From positions 1,619,501-1,683,500 of the forward strand of contig CM059974.1 in NCBI GenBank assembly GCA_030490835.1: a stretch of DNA of 64,000 nt, in the 5' to 3' direction. This document shows positions 1 through 10,265 of the stretch, piece by piece (position 1 is the first letter of the stretch; each line of letters begins with the position of its first letter). The translations under genes and the position numbers were made by a program. The notes below the pieces were generated by a model, which saw only the letters and a list, made by a program, of their open reading frames with translations, did not search any database and was not told where the DNA came from. The DNA is from Annona cherimola. Its lineage: Eukaryota; Streptophyta; Magnoliopsida; Magnoliales; Annonaceae.

Positions 1-139
1 ACATATCCTCAATTGAGAAAAATTGTTGCTTCCCCATGTGCAGTTTAAGATCATCTTCTTGTGCTGTAGGAATTTGCTTCACTTATGTTTCTTCGAGTGT
101 ATTGAATGTAAACAAAACCATTTTCGGTTCAATTCACAG

Positions 140-759
140 GATAACGAAGGGATTCTGGAAGCATACATGAAGTCATGGGTTTCTGGAGCACTTGACAAAG
201 CTGCACTCAGAGGGGCTATGAGTTTCACATTGGTGTTGCACCACCTGGCATCATTCATTTTTTTGACGACTGATGATGACAAGCTATCACTGAAGAAGAA
301 ACTTCTCAGATCTCTTCTGCGTGACTATTCCCGCAAACAACAACATCAGGTATGTGAATTCTATGGAAAACTCAAATCGACATAATTTTATATGGTCTGG
401 TGAGAATTTGGTCAAATGGTAGCAAAAAATGATGTGATGTCGGATTCATGTTTGCTGGTAATGAATTGCGTCATTTCTCATCAAAAGAGTTAAAAAAAAA
501 GCAGAGGGGTCCATGCTGGCTTACGCAGGACATATCTGTGTCATCACTCAAACTTGGTTTTGAAATGGAATTTCAGGGTATGGTATTGAGTTTTATCCAT
601 TACAAGGTGCCTGGTTTTCAAGAGAGAGAGCATAAGGAGGATTCTTCTCTTCTACAACGTACTGCTGAGATCAAGAGGAGGCTGGATTTCTTATCACAGG
701 CCTGTGAAGGGAACTCTTCTCTATCCGCTGAAGTTGAGAAGCTCCGATCTTTTGTATAG
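140..759 (+). CDS. IYO: MINIYO/RPAP1-like transcription elongation regulator, last two exons (partial)
   Basis: This is the 3' end of a gene that starts left of the window. Exon A is 140-349: the acceptor CACAG ends at 139, it encodes 70 residues, and the donor GTATGT starts at 350. Exon B is 577-759: the acceptor TTTCAG ends at 576, it encodes 60 residues and ends in TAG. Both joins are phase 0. The joined peptide has the marks of the plant MINIYO C-terminus: a helical stretch with KSWVSGALDKAALRG, then FTLVLHHLASFIF, LLRDYSRKQQHQ-GM, and the terminal ACEGNSSLSAEVEKLRS. From family knowledge, MINIYO is the plant RPAP1 homologue. It helps Pol II assembly, nuclear entry and elongation, and promotes the onset of cell differentiation. 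The family assignment rests on remembered C-terminal similarity, and the RPAP1 domains themselves lie outside the window. The 227-bp intron between the exons has an open frame by chance. Confidence 0.72.
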
Positions 760-2195
760 AAAAAAGATGCACCGCATTTGCGACAATGTAATTTGTTTTC
801 CTTTTCCGGACCACCAACTTCAAGGGAGAGATCAAGAGCAAGTATGATGACAAACTCTTTGACCGATGGCGGTGATACCCAATCTGCAGAGAAAAACAAA
901 CTTCTGCCACGCTCAAGAGTTAATCCAATGATGGGCAACAAGCAAGAGTTGGGAGTTTTGTGCAATGGAGATCCCTGTCTTTCCCCACTCCCCCCCTAAA
1001 ACCTTGAGCGTGGCCCGCTGTTCAGTGTAATTAACAAAAAATACCGTCCAGAACTCAGGACCCTCAGAAAATTAAGAATTTAAAAAAAAAAAAACCAAAT
1101 GTTTTCAAATTACGACAAATAAAAAGCTCATTTTTTGTTTCAGATTATGACGTTCGAGTGTATATTTTGTCCATTCCCATTATCTTTTTACAAGGGCATT
1201 CATGGAAGGTTCCCATCCAACCGCAACCCGCACTGCCGCGCCCTATGTTTTCATAATTTTAAAAACTTTTTTTAATAAAAATCTAATAATCTGTTATATT
1301 TATTAGTAAGTATTTATTTATGATGTCATACAGTCATAGTCGATTTGATGGGAAATTTTATATTTTAAAAATTTAACATCTTTTGAAAGTGAATGTATAA
1401 CTATTAACATTAACGGATGAATACGTAACAAAAAGCGTTTTTTTTTTTTTTGGTAATATGTAAATTTTGACATCGTAAACAAAATCTACGTGGATAAATT
1501 TTTGTAAATGGTTTAGATGTTCAGAAAAAAAATATTTTTGACATTAAAAAACCAAAGGTTACTTGAACTCGTGGGTTGCATTAAAACCAAAGAAAGCTAA
1601 AAGTTTTCCCTCCAATTCATGTTTATGGGCTACATTTGTCAGAAAATATATATACTTAAATGTAAATTATGAAAAATGCTTAGATTCATTCACACACGTA
1701 TTAGATGTAATAATGCTTTATAGAATCATTTATCTACATAGCAGTGATATTTTATAGTTTAGATATTGAAAAAGCTGCTTTAAAATTGATATTTTAATAT
1801 TAAACTATTTTGTAACGCTGACTTATAAATTTATAGTTGATTTTATATATTTATAGATATGACCCATATACGGTGAAACTAAACAAATAAAAGGATTTTT
1901 AAGATTTTCTATCCATTGTCAAAATTTTAGAGGTGGAAAAAGTTATATGGAAAATGGGTTAAATTTAATTATACTGTTATAAGCCTTACTTAGATAAGTA
2001 TATCTAAATTTTTTCCATTTTTTTTTTGCCTAATGTGTATATATCTTTTTATTTTATTTTTTCCAAAAAAAGGGTTTCTCACGCATTAGTTCATAAGGTT
2101 GAAAATTTAAAAAAAAAACAGCTGGATTAGGCAAAAAAAATTTTAAAAGATTTATATACACATATCAAAATGGAGCTCATAACCATATGAACTCT
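760..2195. other. Downstream flank of MINIYO gene, AT-rich, no gene seen
   Basis: The first few hundred bases should hold the 3' UTR of the MINIYO-like gene. From about 1070 the DNA becomes strongly AT-rich. Bases 1615-1810 contain a partial relative of the fold-back element at 2200-2705: both carry a TGTTTATGGGCTACATTTGT core and the ATGAAAAATGCT motif. No coding region is supported. Confidence 0.6.
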
Positions 2196-2199
2196 GCTT

Positions 2200-2705
2200 C
2201 TATATAGAAGTGGATCTATCATAGATGTAACTCTTTAAAAATTTAGAATTTTAATCTTTGATGGAAAATTTAATTCATTCATCGTATTTAACATCATTTG
2301 TTTATTTAGGGGATAAGTTTCATCAAATAAAGTATGTTTATGGGCTACATTTGTTAGAAAATGTATATATTTTTTTGTAAATTATGAAAAATGCTAAAAT
2401 ATCAATTTTAAAGTAGTATTTTCAACATCTAAACCGTTCAAAATATCATTTCTATGTGAATAAATGATTCTATAAAGTATTATTACATTCTAGTACATGT
2501 GTAAATAGATCTAAGCATTTTTCGTAATTTACATATGAATATATATTTTCGAACAAATGTGACACATAAACATACTTGATTAGGATGAATCTTGGTTTCG
2601 TAGATAAACGAATGATGTCAAATACAATGAATAGATTGGATTTTCATTAAGAATTAAAATCTTAAAATTTAAAGAGGTTACATGTATCCGCTTCTATATA
2701 CACAC
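2200..2705. mobile_element. Long-armed fold-back MITE, copy 1
   Basis: The left half (about 2200-2396) is matched in reverse complement by the right half (about 2515-2702). The outer pair is TATATAGAAGTGGATC against GATCC-like CCGCTTCTATATA. Inside it, TTTAACATCATTTGTTTAT pairs with the complement of ACGAATGATGTCAAATACA, and TGTTTATGGGCTACATTTGT pairs with the complement of ACAAATGTGACACATAAACA. The whole unit could fold into one hairpin with arms near 200 bp. It has no coding capacity. Related copies lie at about 23960-24467 and 63096-63605. Exact ends and target duplication were not fixed. Confidence 0.7.
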
Positions 2706-3441
2706 ACGGTCAGCAATAACGTTTGTTCTTTTTTTTTTTCATACAGTTTTTTGCAGTTTAATTTTCCAGTTCCTAACGCACAACAGCATTTTCTTTTAAT
2801 TCCCCGGGCTCATCCTATCCTTGGGCCCAATTAACGAACATATCCACGTGTTTTAGACCTTTGTGTAGTCGAGCTGGCTGAAGGCTGTAACCCGCCATGG
2901 CCCATACCGCGTGTTAACTGTCACGCGCGCATCAATAGGGAGTAGCAAGCACCACAGAAAAAAACAGACGACAGGGTACTAAAAGAATATTCTATCATTG
3001 TTGGAACCATCATCGAAACCGTTCCTCACACGAGCCCCAACGCCCACACCTCACGAACGTCACAAGGAGGAGGCGACTGCGCGATGCGTGTGAGCGTGAG
3101 CGGCGCACCGGTGTGAATACTCCCGAAGAAGCGCGGACGCATCCGGTGTCGATACTGCCGAAGAAACGCAGGCACGTGTCTGGGAGGAGACACGAGCGAC
3201 AGTGAAGGGAGGTTGGAGTCGTTTTGTCCGAAACCCAAATCTGCAGACAACGTGGTTGCGGATGCTTCTTTACATGCGCTCACGCCCCGCCTGAGCGATC
3301 ATGCTTCTTTAGCCCTCTCTCTTCTCTGAGGGAAGAAGAAAAGCTGTTTACTTTTTCCCCCTTTTTTCTTTCTACCAAAGAAGAGATTAGGGATTGATTG
3401 GCTTTTCTCTCTCTTCGAGCAGCGTTGAGGAAGAGGAGAAG
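2706..3441 (+). other. Upstream region and 5' leader of the xylosyltransferase gene
   Basis: The DNA shifts from AT-rich to GC-rich near 2800. Bases 3300-3441, with CT-rich runs such as CCCTCTCTCTTCTCTG, look like a plant 5' leader. No clear TATA box at a confident distance was seen. Open frames on the minus strand here (3026-3283, 3280-3987) are GC-driven shadows of the leader and coding sequence. Confidence 0.4.
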
Positions 3442-4815
3442 ATGGTGCTGAGTCGGTTGATGGGAGAGAGGAGGGTGCGCCAGATCCAGCGCTCTCTCCG
3501 CAAGGGCAAGGTCTACATTCTCTGCCTCATCCTCACTGTCGTCGTCCTCCGCGGCACCATCGGCGCTGGCAAGTTCGGCACCCCGCAGCAGGACTTCAAT
3601 GAGATCCGCAGCCACCTCGTCTCCCGCCGCATCCACCGCGCCGAGCCCCACCGCGTTCTCGTCGAGACCACCACCACGGCCACTACCACCACTGCCGCAG
3701 ACGCCGACACTGGCGGCAATGCCTACAAGCCGGTCGTTGTGGAAGAGGAGGCGGACGAAAAGCCGGATCCCAACAAGCCCTACAGCCTCGGCCCCAAGAT
3801 CTCCGACTGGGACGAGCAGCGCGGTGAGTGGCTCCAAAAGCACCCGGCTTTCCCCAATTTCATCGGCGCCGGCAAGCCCCGCGTTCTTCTCGTCACCGGC
3901 TCCTCCCCCAAGGCCTGCGAGAACCCCGTCGGCGACCACTACCTTCTGAAATCCATCAAGAACAAGATCGACTACTGTCGCCTTCACGGGATCGAGATCT
4001 TCTACAACATGGCTCTACTAGACGCCGAAATGGCTGGTTTCTGGGCCAAGCTCCCCCTCATCCGCAAGCTCCTCCTCTCCCACCCCGAGGTAGAGTTCCT
4101 CTGGTGGATGGACAGCGACGCCATGTTCACCGACATGGCCTTCGAGCTGCCGTGGGAGCGCTACAAGGACGCCAATCTCGTCATGCACGGCTGGAATGAG
4201 ATGGTCTACGACCAGAAGAATTGGATTGGGCTCAACACGGGGAGCTTCCTCCTCCGGAACTGCCAGTGGGCGCTGGACCTTCTCGATGCCTGGGCGCCCA
4301 TGGGCCCCAAAGGCAAGATCCGAGACGAGGCTGGGAAGCTCCTAACCAGAGAGCTTAAGGATCGCCCTGTCTTTGAGGCGGATGATCAGTCTGCAATGGT
4401 CTATCTCCTCGCCACGCAGCGAGCCACTTGGGGCGACAAGGTCTACCTCGAGAGCGCCTACTACCTCCATGGGTACTGGGGAATTCTTGTCGACCGCTAC
4501 GAGGAGATGATTGAGAACTACCACCCGGGCCTCGGCGACCACCGGTGGCCGCTCGTCACCCATTTCGTCGGATGCAAGCCATGTGGCAAGTTTGGGGACT
4601 ACTCTGTGGAGAGGTGCCTGAAACAGATGGACAGGGCCTTCAATTTTGGGGACAACCAGATCCTCCAGATGTATGGCTTCTCGCACAAAACACTGGCTAG
4701 CAGGAGGGTCAAGCGCACCCGCAACGAGACCAGCAATCCTCTTGATGTCAAAGATGAGCTTGGCTTGCTTCACCCTGCTTTCAAAGCTGTTAAGGTCTCC
4801 TCCTCCTCTTCCTGA
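3442..4815 (+). CDS. XXT: Xyloglucan 6-xylosyltransferase (GT34), XXT1/XXT2 type
   Basis: This intronless gene encodes 457 residues, against about 460 for Arabidopsis XXT1 and XXT2. It adds alpha-1,6-xylose from UDP-xylose to the beta-1,4-glucan backbone of xyloglucan in the Golgi. The start was set at the ATG at 3442 (MVLSRLMGERR); the open frame runs back to a TTG at 3394, which is not a likely plant start. In order it shows a short basic cytosolic tail, a signal-anchor membrane segment at about residues 24-36 (ending in VVVLRGTIGAG), and a variable acidic stem with Thr-rich low complexity at about 74-90. The GT34 catalytic domain follows, with WDEQRGEWL, KNKIDYCRLHGIE, the DxD metal/UDP-sugar motif in WWMDSDAMF (D224, D226), HGWNEMVYDQKNWIGLNTG and THFVGCKPCGKFGDY. 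A C-terminal NET sequon is present. Third positions are strongly G/C, unlike the flanking DNA. The choice between XXT1 and XXT2 is not resolvable. Confidence 0.96.
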   Translation: MVLSRLMGERRVRQIQRSLRKGKVYILCLILTVVVLRGTIGAGKFGTPQQDFNEIRSHLVSRRIHRAEPHRVLVETTTTATTTTAADADTGGNAYKPVVVEEEADEKPDPNKPYSLGPKISDWDEQRGEWLQKHPAFPNFIGAGKPRVLLVTGSSPKACENPVGDHYLLKSIKNKIDYCRLHGIEIFYNMALLDAEMAGFWAKLPLIRKLLLSHPEVEFLWWMDSDAMFTDMAFELPWERYKDANLVMHGWNEMVYDQKNWIGLNTGSFLLRNCQWALDLLDAWAPMGPKGKIRDEAGKLLTRELKDRPVFEADDQSAMVYLLATQRATWGDKVYLESAYYLHGYWGILVDRYEEMIENYHPGLGDHRWPLVTHFVGCKPCGKFGDYSVERCLKQMDRAFNFGDNQILQMYGFSHKTLASRRVKRTRNETSNPLDVKDELGLLHPAFKAVKVSSSSS

Positions 4816-5069
4816 TCATTGCGGTGTCTCATCTCGCCTTTGGTTATGTTGTCCCCAATTATGAACGCTCTTTTGTGGTCTAGTTACTTCGTCAAGGCAT
4901 TGTATATGAGATCGTGTTCATATGTCCTTGTAGTACTGGGCAACGCATTGTTGTTGTCTAACTTGGATTTTCTACTCTTTTTTATAAATTTGTCTTTACA
5001 GTGTTCTTTTTTAAGTTAATGGTAACCAAAAATAGCCAATACTGTTGTTAGTGTTAGTTCTTGGATGCT
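4816..5069 (+). other. Probable 3' UTR of the xylosyltransferase gene
   Basis: The sequence after the TGA is T-rich and unstructured, as expected for a plant 3' UTR and its flank. No single polyadenylation site can be assigned with confidence. Confidence 0.4.
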
Positions 5070-5700
5070 TATCATTGGTCTCCGTCATCTGTTGACAGCT
5101 GAGCACTTCTTTTTTCTGGTTCTATCATCTTACTTCGACGTGGCTACTGTCTTTCGTGGTTGAACCATTAATAGTTTTAGATCCTTCTTGTTCAAGTGCT
5201 CCTAGTTGGGCTTCATCCCTGTTCATTAAGCTTTTAAAATGGGATGGGGTTTAGCAATTGCATCTTTATGCTGCGTCCACCAATTTTTGTATGTCACTGC
5301 ATTAACACAGATGCATTCGTTGGATTGTCAGAATATGTCAAACAGTCTATTGCATCATCATTATCAGTTTTCTTTGCACATAAGCATTGTGTTATAGTGT
5401 ATGGGTGATTATGATTGGTCTCCTTTTCTGTCAACGGCTGATTACTTGTTTTTCTGGTCTGTGGTCTTACTTTGAAATAGTTATTTCCTTCCCCAGTTGA
5501 ACGACTAATAGTTTTGAATCCTTCTTGTTCATGTGCTTTTTGTTGGGCTTTATCCCTATTCATCAAGCTTTTACATGGAATGGGTCTATCAATTGCATCT
5601 TTATGCTGTCTTTACCATTTTAGAGATGCCACTGCATTAATACAGATGCATTGTGGTTATTGTAACATCTCAAACAGTATCATATCATCAGCTGCTCAAG
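5070..5700 (+). repeat. Diverged tandem duplication, unit about 340 bp
   Basis: Two direct copies lie about 340 bp apart, roughly 5070-5368 and 5410-5700. Shared landmarks in the same order are ATTGGTCTCC, TTTTTCTGGT, TAATAGTTTT, TCCTTCTTGTTCA, GTTGGGCTT, CAAGCTTTTA or TTAAGCTTTTA, CAATTGCATCTTTATGCTG, CACTGCATTAA and ACAGATGCATT, then a run of CAAACAGT. Copies differ by many substitutions and small indels. Neither keeps an open frame, so this looks like an old duplication of noncoding sequence downstream of the xylosyltransferase gene. Confidence 0.8.
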
Positions 5701-7900
5701 TGATGATCACAGGATACCTCTTTTACAATCTACTAAAATGGGATGCTATAGACCTCAAAAGTTTTGGAAATCTACTCAAACCAACAGAAGTGTGGTACAA
5801 TTTGGCATTGTTAAACAAAAGAAACTAGTGGAGTTGCACAGCTGATTTAGTCCATTTCTATTTCTTAACCTTTAAGATTTTGCAGGTCCACTTCATTGAA
5901 TCAGATCATCATTATTGCAGTTTGTGCTTAAGTCACCGTCATCACAGTCACTTTCTTCTAATTGGTGTTAGCTGTGTGAACTCTTTTATGTTGTTCATAT
6001 TTGTTTGGAGTCTTGATTCTTTTGGAACTTGCATTTATTGAGAGTTAGGTGGTGCATCAGATGCTTTTTACATAACGTTGTTCATGATGCTTTGGCCTGT
6101 TGTGTAGGGCCAGTTTTTTTTTTTTTTTTTTTTTTTTTTGAATTTGGGATTTGCTGAACGTTTGATTATGTATCTAGTTGCTCGTTCCGCTTGTTGTCTT
6201 GTTTGGCCTACAGCCATTGAATTGTTGTAGATGCCCACCGGTTATTAAGATGACATGTTCTCCACCTGCACAACTTGGGCGGGATGCTTTGTGCATTTGC
6301 TTGTAATATTAGTCCTTGGTTCAAATCATGGCCATCCAAAGCAAAAGGTTTTTATTGCCTCTAGCCCTTACCTTTATTGAATCCTCTCCTGTGCGTCACT
6401 GCTTGAAGTTCCTGTTTTATTGATTGGTTGTTGTGCACTCCAGCCAGGCTTATGACAAGCACATAACTAGAACATCACCATATCCAAGAATCTAATCAAG
6501 CCAAAAGTTGATAGCCCAACTGAACGCCTGGTGCCGGGAACTAGGATCTGGTGCCATTCGTTGCTTGTAAGGTTTCACTGAAATTCAACTGCCCGATAAA
6601 AGTCTATTGAATTTGTGTTCCGTAGGTTTCTGCTGTGTTCCACTTCAAGCTTATATTTTGCCTTTAGATTGCATCCGGGTCTGTGCTTTTGGATTTGATC
6701 TGCATTATCAATTCCATAATTCCATGAAAGTATTTCGGTTTCTAGTCTGTTTCAGATTCTTTATCTATTCCATTCCTCCTTTTTTTCCCTTTATTCCTTC
6801 GTTACTGTCTCTTTCTCCGTTAGACAGTCTCCCATTTTCGCATCTCACTTGACTTGTTCTCACTTCTCAGTTCAACCCTTCTGTTTTGGCATCTTTTATG
6901 TATTCCATTGCCGTTTGCTTCGTGTACTTCATTCCTTTCTTTTTCTCTATCGCACGAATTGTCTGTGACCCTCTTTTACTGGGAAAATTAGGCCAGTCTT
7001 TGCATTTGAATCGTCAATTCAAGAATTTTTACGATATGCTTTATTCTGTCCATATCAACAATCACCCAGATCAACCAGGTGGGTTGGTTAATTGTAAAGT
7101 GGAACGAAGAAAAATACGGTAAGAATTTATTTTATTTTTTTTAGAGATGATTTATATCATCATGATGATGGAAATTCTTAAATTATTAAACATATTTTCT
7201 AATTATATAAATCGATAATGGTTTTTAAAAAATGCAAATGTGGACTATGTTATATATTTTGCAAATAGCAAACAGGGTTTTTGCAAATGGAATTAATGGG
7301 GTTCAATTAAAAGCTCGGGGTTGTGTTGCCGGGAGTGGATTTCATGTAATCATTGCAGTATTGCACCAGATGGAGTGGAGAGGTTCTATAATAAATTGAA
7401 ATTCATGGAACGGGTTCCGCTGGTTTGGGATGCTTAATTCTTTTTCAGATAAACTATCCCTTGGAACCCAATAAATAGCTATGGCTGTAATGTTATTCTG
7501 TTCACAGCAAAGCCTGGTTGCCTGACTTCAAGTATACAACCCATTGTAATGCAGCGGGTCCAATATCTAACTTAGGTCGGGTAGGTCCGATTCGAGAGTC
7601 AAACTTACTCTTACCTTATTTTCAAACACAGTTACTTAGGCTAGGCCGGTTTTAGATGCATCTTACCTTACTTTTTAAGGTCAATTTGGTTTCAGTTTTA
7701 AATTGGTTCTTTACATTAGTTTTCGTATTATATTGGAAAATCATAATATCAATATAAACTTTAGTTAAAAACTTATAATCAATACAATAATGATATATTT
7801 TTATTGTGCATTTATTAGATATAGTAAATAATAGATAAAGGGTTAAACTAGTTTCTATATTTTGCCAAAGGCACGGTGGTATGTGATTTGGCCCTACAGT
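5701..7900. other. Intergenic DNA, no gene seen
   Basis: The stretch holds a run of about 22 T near 6115-6139 and T-rich stretches at 6770-6860. The sequence around 6290-6345 includes TTGGTTCAAATCATGG, which resembles a Pol III B box, but no full tRNA fold was found. Short open frames at 6607-7122 have no recognisable protein features. Confidence 0.5.
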
Positions 7901-7904
7901 TGGG

Positions 7905-8105
7905 TGACCACCATTTGAAGTCGGGTGGCAGTAGCAGCAATGTCTCCTAGTTCAATCATGGGAAAAATAGGAGCAGAAAAATAGGAATATTGTTAGATAG
8001 TTTGTAGAATGTTGTATGAAAAATTATAAGAATGTCTCAAGAGTTTAATTGTAATACAAATTGAGATAATTATAAAAATATATACTCATAAAAAGAAAGT
8101 TTTTA
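7905..8105 (+). mobile_element. SINE-like repeat, copy 1
   Basis: A B-box-like CTAGTTCAATC near 7948 is followed by a conserved tail containing AATATTGTTAGATA, AGAATGTTGTAT, AAGAATGTCTCAAGAGTTTAATT and TTGAGATAATTATA. The same tail occurs in reverse at 9585-9665 and in looser form at 20045-20125. A short multicopy unit with a Pol III-like box and no coding capacity suggests a SINE. The 5' end and target duplication were not established. Confidence 0.45.
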
Positions 8106-9004
8106 TATTTTAAAATATATATTTTATATCTTCAAAGATACAATATATTTCATCAAAGAAATATTGAATTTATACATATATATTATTAATTCAAATTGGT
8201 TCCGAATATCCGAACCTTGAAACCTATATTACTTAAATTATATTAGTTTTTTTTTTAATTTTATTTTGAACCTACTTTACTCGAGTGGCAACCTACCGAT
8301 ATCTCAGTAACTCCCGCGGGATGCTAGCCTGACATTGACATGGGCTGGATTAATTAGCCTCTCTTGTTTTTATAATATTTCACTCACATAAGGGCTTACA
8401 AGGTGCAATAACGATAAATAATAATAATAATAATAACAAGTGGAGTTTTTTCATTTACGTCCCCAATTTTTTTCATTTAGCAGTTTACTCAAAATTACTC
8501 TCACAAAATGATTATTTTACCACTTCTTAATCTTTGATGGAAGCTATATCATTTTTCAGTGTTTTTTGAATGCCAAATTACGCGAAATGAACTCGATAAA
8601 GGATCTATTTTCAAATTTATTAGATTTACTTTTCTGCCAACTTATTATGAAAATGGAACTTTGGCGGGAGTCTATTTTTGCAAAATGGGATCTTCTCGCA
8701 AAATTAAGAACCTTATGAGGGAATTCCAAAATTGAAAAGATACGGGAAGGCAAATGCAAAAATAATTAACAGAAAACCAAGAAAGATTCACAGCCACTAG
8801 AAACAAGAAAATCATAAAACCGAGCTCCTCACCAACTCTCAATTCCAACGCAGACAGGCCAGATTCATTAACAAAAACAACCAAGCAGAGATGTCGATCT
8901 TGCAAAAAGCTTTTATCTTGGACCCCTCAAGCTTCCAAACACATCAAATCTCAGGCCCCAACTCAGATTTTGCCTTTTTTTCTTCTTGAAATTCAGATAC
9001 AACA
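8106..9004. other. Intergenic DNA, AT-rich, no gene seen
   Basis: It contains a short ATA/ATAATA microsatellite near 8416-8440. Minus-strand open frames at 8556-8905 show no family features and are treated as chance. Confidence 0.5.
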
Positions 9005-9162
9005 TCATGAAAGGCCTTTCAGCTTATGGTTGTAAGCAGCATTCATGGTGTTTGCTACCTTCTCACTCGCCAAGATGTTGCTCCCCTCCGCCCCACTCTT
9101 GAGGCAAACTCGCAGCCTCTCCCACTTCCCATTATCCTCATCTCACATCACAGTCCACATCT
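9005..9162 (-). pseudogene. Fragment of an NLR disease-resistance gene (NB-ARC domain)
   Basis: Read on the minus strand, bases 9139 down to 9005 encode EDNGKWERLRVCLKSGAEGS, then NILASEKVANTMN and HKLKGLS before a stop. This is the segment after the kinase-2 motif through RNBS-B and beyond in CC-type NB-ARC domains, where the usual form is DDVWNED..KWE.L...L..GA.GS.ILVTTR...VA..M and a later KLKGLS. The VTTR residues are missing, an in-frame loss. The kinase-2 Asp-Val codons (GATGTG) lie upstream with a small deletion that breaks frame, and the stop follows where acidic residues and CW are expected. Only about 50 residues remain, so this is a dead remnant of an NLR gene. Confidence 0.68.
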
Positions 9163-9584
9163 CACCCTGATATGAAAAGTAACTTTCCTGTTACCACTTC
9201 CTATCATTTTCTGGGATTAGCTTTTATGTTTTTATCTTTTTTAGGGAAAAAAAATCGACCTCTGCAAATTGTCTCCAAGAGAACCCTTAATTCTGTCTGT
9301 TGATGCTTTTATTTAAATTATTTTCATTTAGCTTTTAATTTAGTCTAGCTTCGGATTTTCTCACCAAACAAATTACGAATGAAAATCCAAGAGTTGGCTT
9401 TAGATTCAATGAGGTTTGAGAATTAGCTGAGATTTGGTATTATCGTGCAATTGATGATACCAGTCCAATTGGGGGCAAAGGCCTTATCCATGCCCAAAAT
9501 CATTAAATGCGATGATTTTATTTACTTATGCTTTCAATCTTATTTTTTACGGGTGTCTATAATCATCTCAATAGATATAAAAAT

Positions 9585-9830
9585 TAAACTCTGAGATATT
9601 TTTACAGATTTTATATAATATTCTGAATAATATCTAACAATATTATTAAATTTTTCGTATGGTAGATACTCTTACGATAATCGAGAGATTGTTACAATCA
9701 CTTTCACACTACTGCTGCCACAGTGCTTTCATTTTAAGTAAACGAAAAAATGCCTAAAACTGCAATCGAACTCACATCAGCTGTGTTTCTACTGAATGGA
9801 GTTACCGCTTCCAGTCTTATTTGAGCTATA
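9585..9830 (-). mobile_element. SINE-like repeat, copy 2
   Basis: On the minus strand a B-box-like GAGTTCGATTGC (near 9767-9778) is followed by the same tail as the copy at 7905: AATATTGTTAGATATTATTC, then AGAATATTATATAAAATC, AAAATATCTCAGAGTTTAATT and TTGAGATGATTATA. Order and spacing of these blocks agree in the two copies, which supports one family. Confidence 0.45.
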
Positions 9831-10172
9831 GCTTACATAGGGGCACAGTATATGCACCCAAGTGCATTGAGTCTCCATATACTCAGGTGCATGTAACTGT
9901 TAATCTAAATATATTTAATATGTGTATCAATTTTAAATTTTTATCAATATTTGTTATGCAGGCCCTGCTATATTCTCATCCGCCATCCCAACTCCAGCAC
10001 ATATACGAGGTTATCCTTTTTATTTGCTGATATATATTTTTTTCCACCTCCAGGTAATACCAGCTGCCCCACGTGCATGCCCATGGACCGCATCATCCAA
10101 ACTATACACGGATCACATAAAATTACTTTGAAAGAAAAATATAGATAATGGTAAAAGAGAAGATAATTACAG
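9831..10172. other. Intergenic DNA with a short MITE-end-like stretch
   Basis: Bases 9870-9930 (TACTCAGGTGCATGTAACTG, then TTAATCTAAATATATTTAA) resemble one end of the repeat at 36827-37160. Nothing coding was seen. Confidence 0.35.
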
Positions 10173-10173
10173 A

Positions 10174-10212
10174 TTTTTTTTTTTATATATATAAAAAAAA
10201 AAAAAAAAAAAA
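10174..10212. repeat. Oligo(T)-TATATA-oligo(A) palindrome
   Basis: Eleven T, then ATATATATA, then about twenty A make a self-complementary block directly beside the tRNA-Asp remnant. On the minus strand, where that remnant lies, it supplies a long T run shortly after the tRNA 3' end, as a Pol III terminator would. Confidence 0.8.
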
Positions 10213-10220
10213 CCATATTT

Positions 10221-10265
10221 CGCCGTTGCCGGGGATCGAAATACTAACCACTATACTACAACGAC
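10221..10265 (-). pseudogene. tRNA-Asp(GUC) pseudogene with internal deletion
   Basis: The minus strand reads GTCGTTGTAGTATAGTGGTT then AGTATT, which matches the 5' half of plant nuclear tRNA-Asp (acceptor strand, D arm, A box). It then jumps directly to TCGATCCCCGGCAACGGCG, the B box, T arm and 3' acceptor strand. The acceptor strands still pair. Only 45 nt remain of an expected 72, so about 27 nt with the anticodon arm, variable loop and start of the T stem are gone. It cannot decode, but both Pol III promoter boxes are largely present. The tRNA consensus is from memory. Confidence 0.85.

Noticed and set aside
3280..3987. 235-codon minus-strand open frame antisense to the xylosyltransferase gene
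   Set aside because: It is a shadow of the GC-rich sense frame; the sense product is a clear GT34 enzyme.
6607..7122. Two plus-strand open frames of about 80 codons
   Set aside because: Hydrophobic T-rich translations of noncoding DNA, with no domain or homology recognised.
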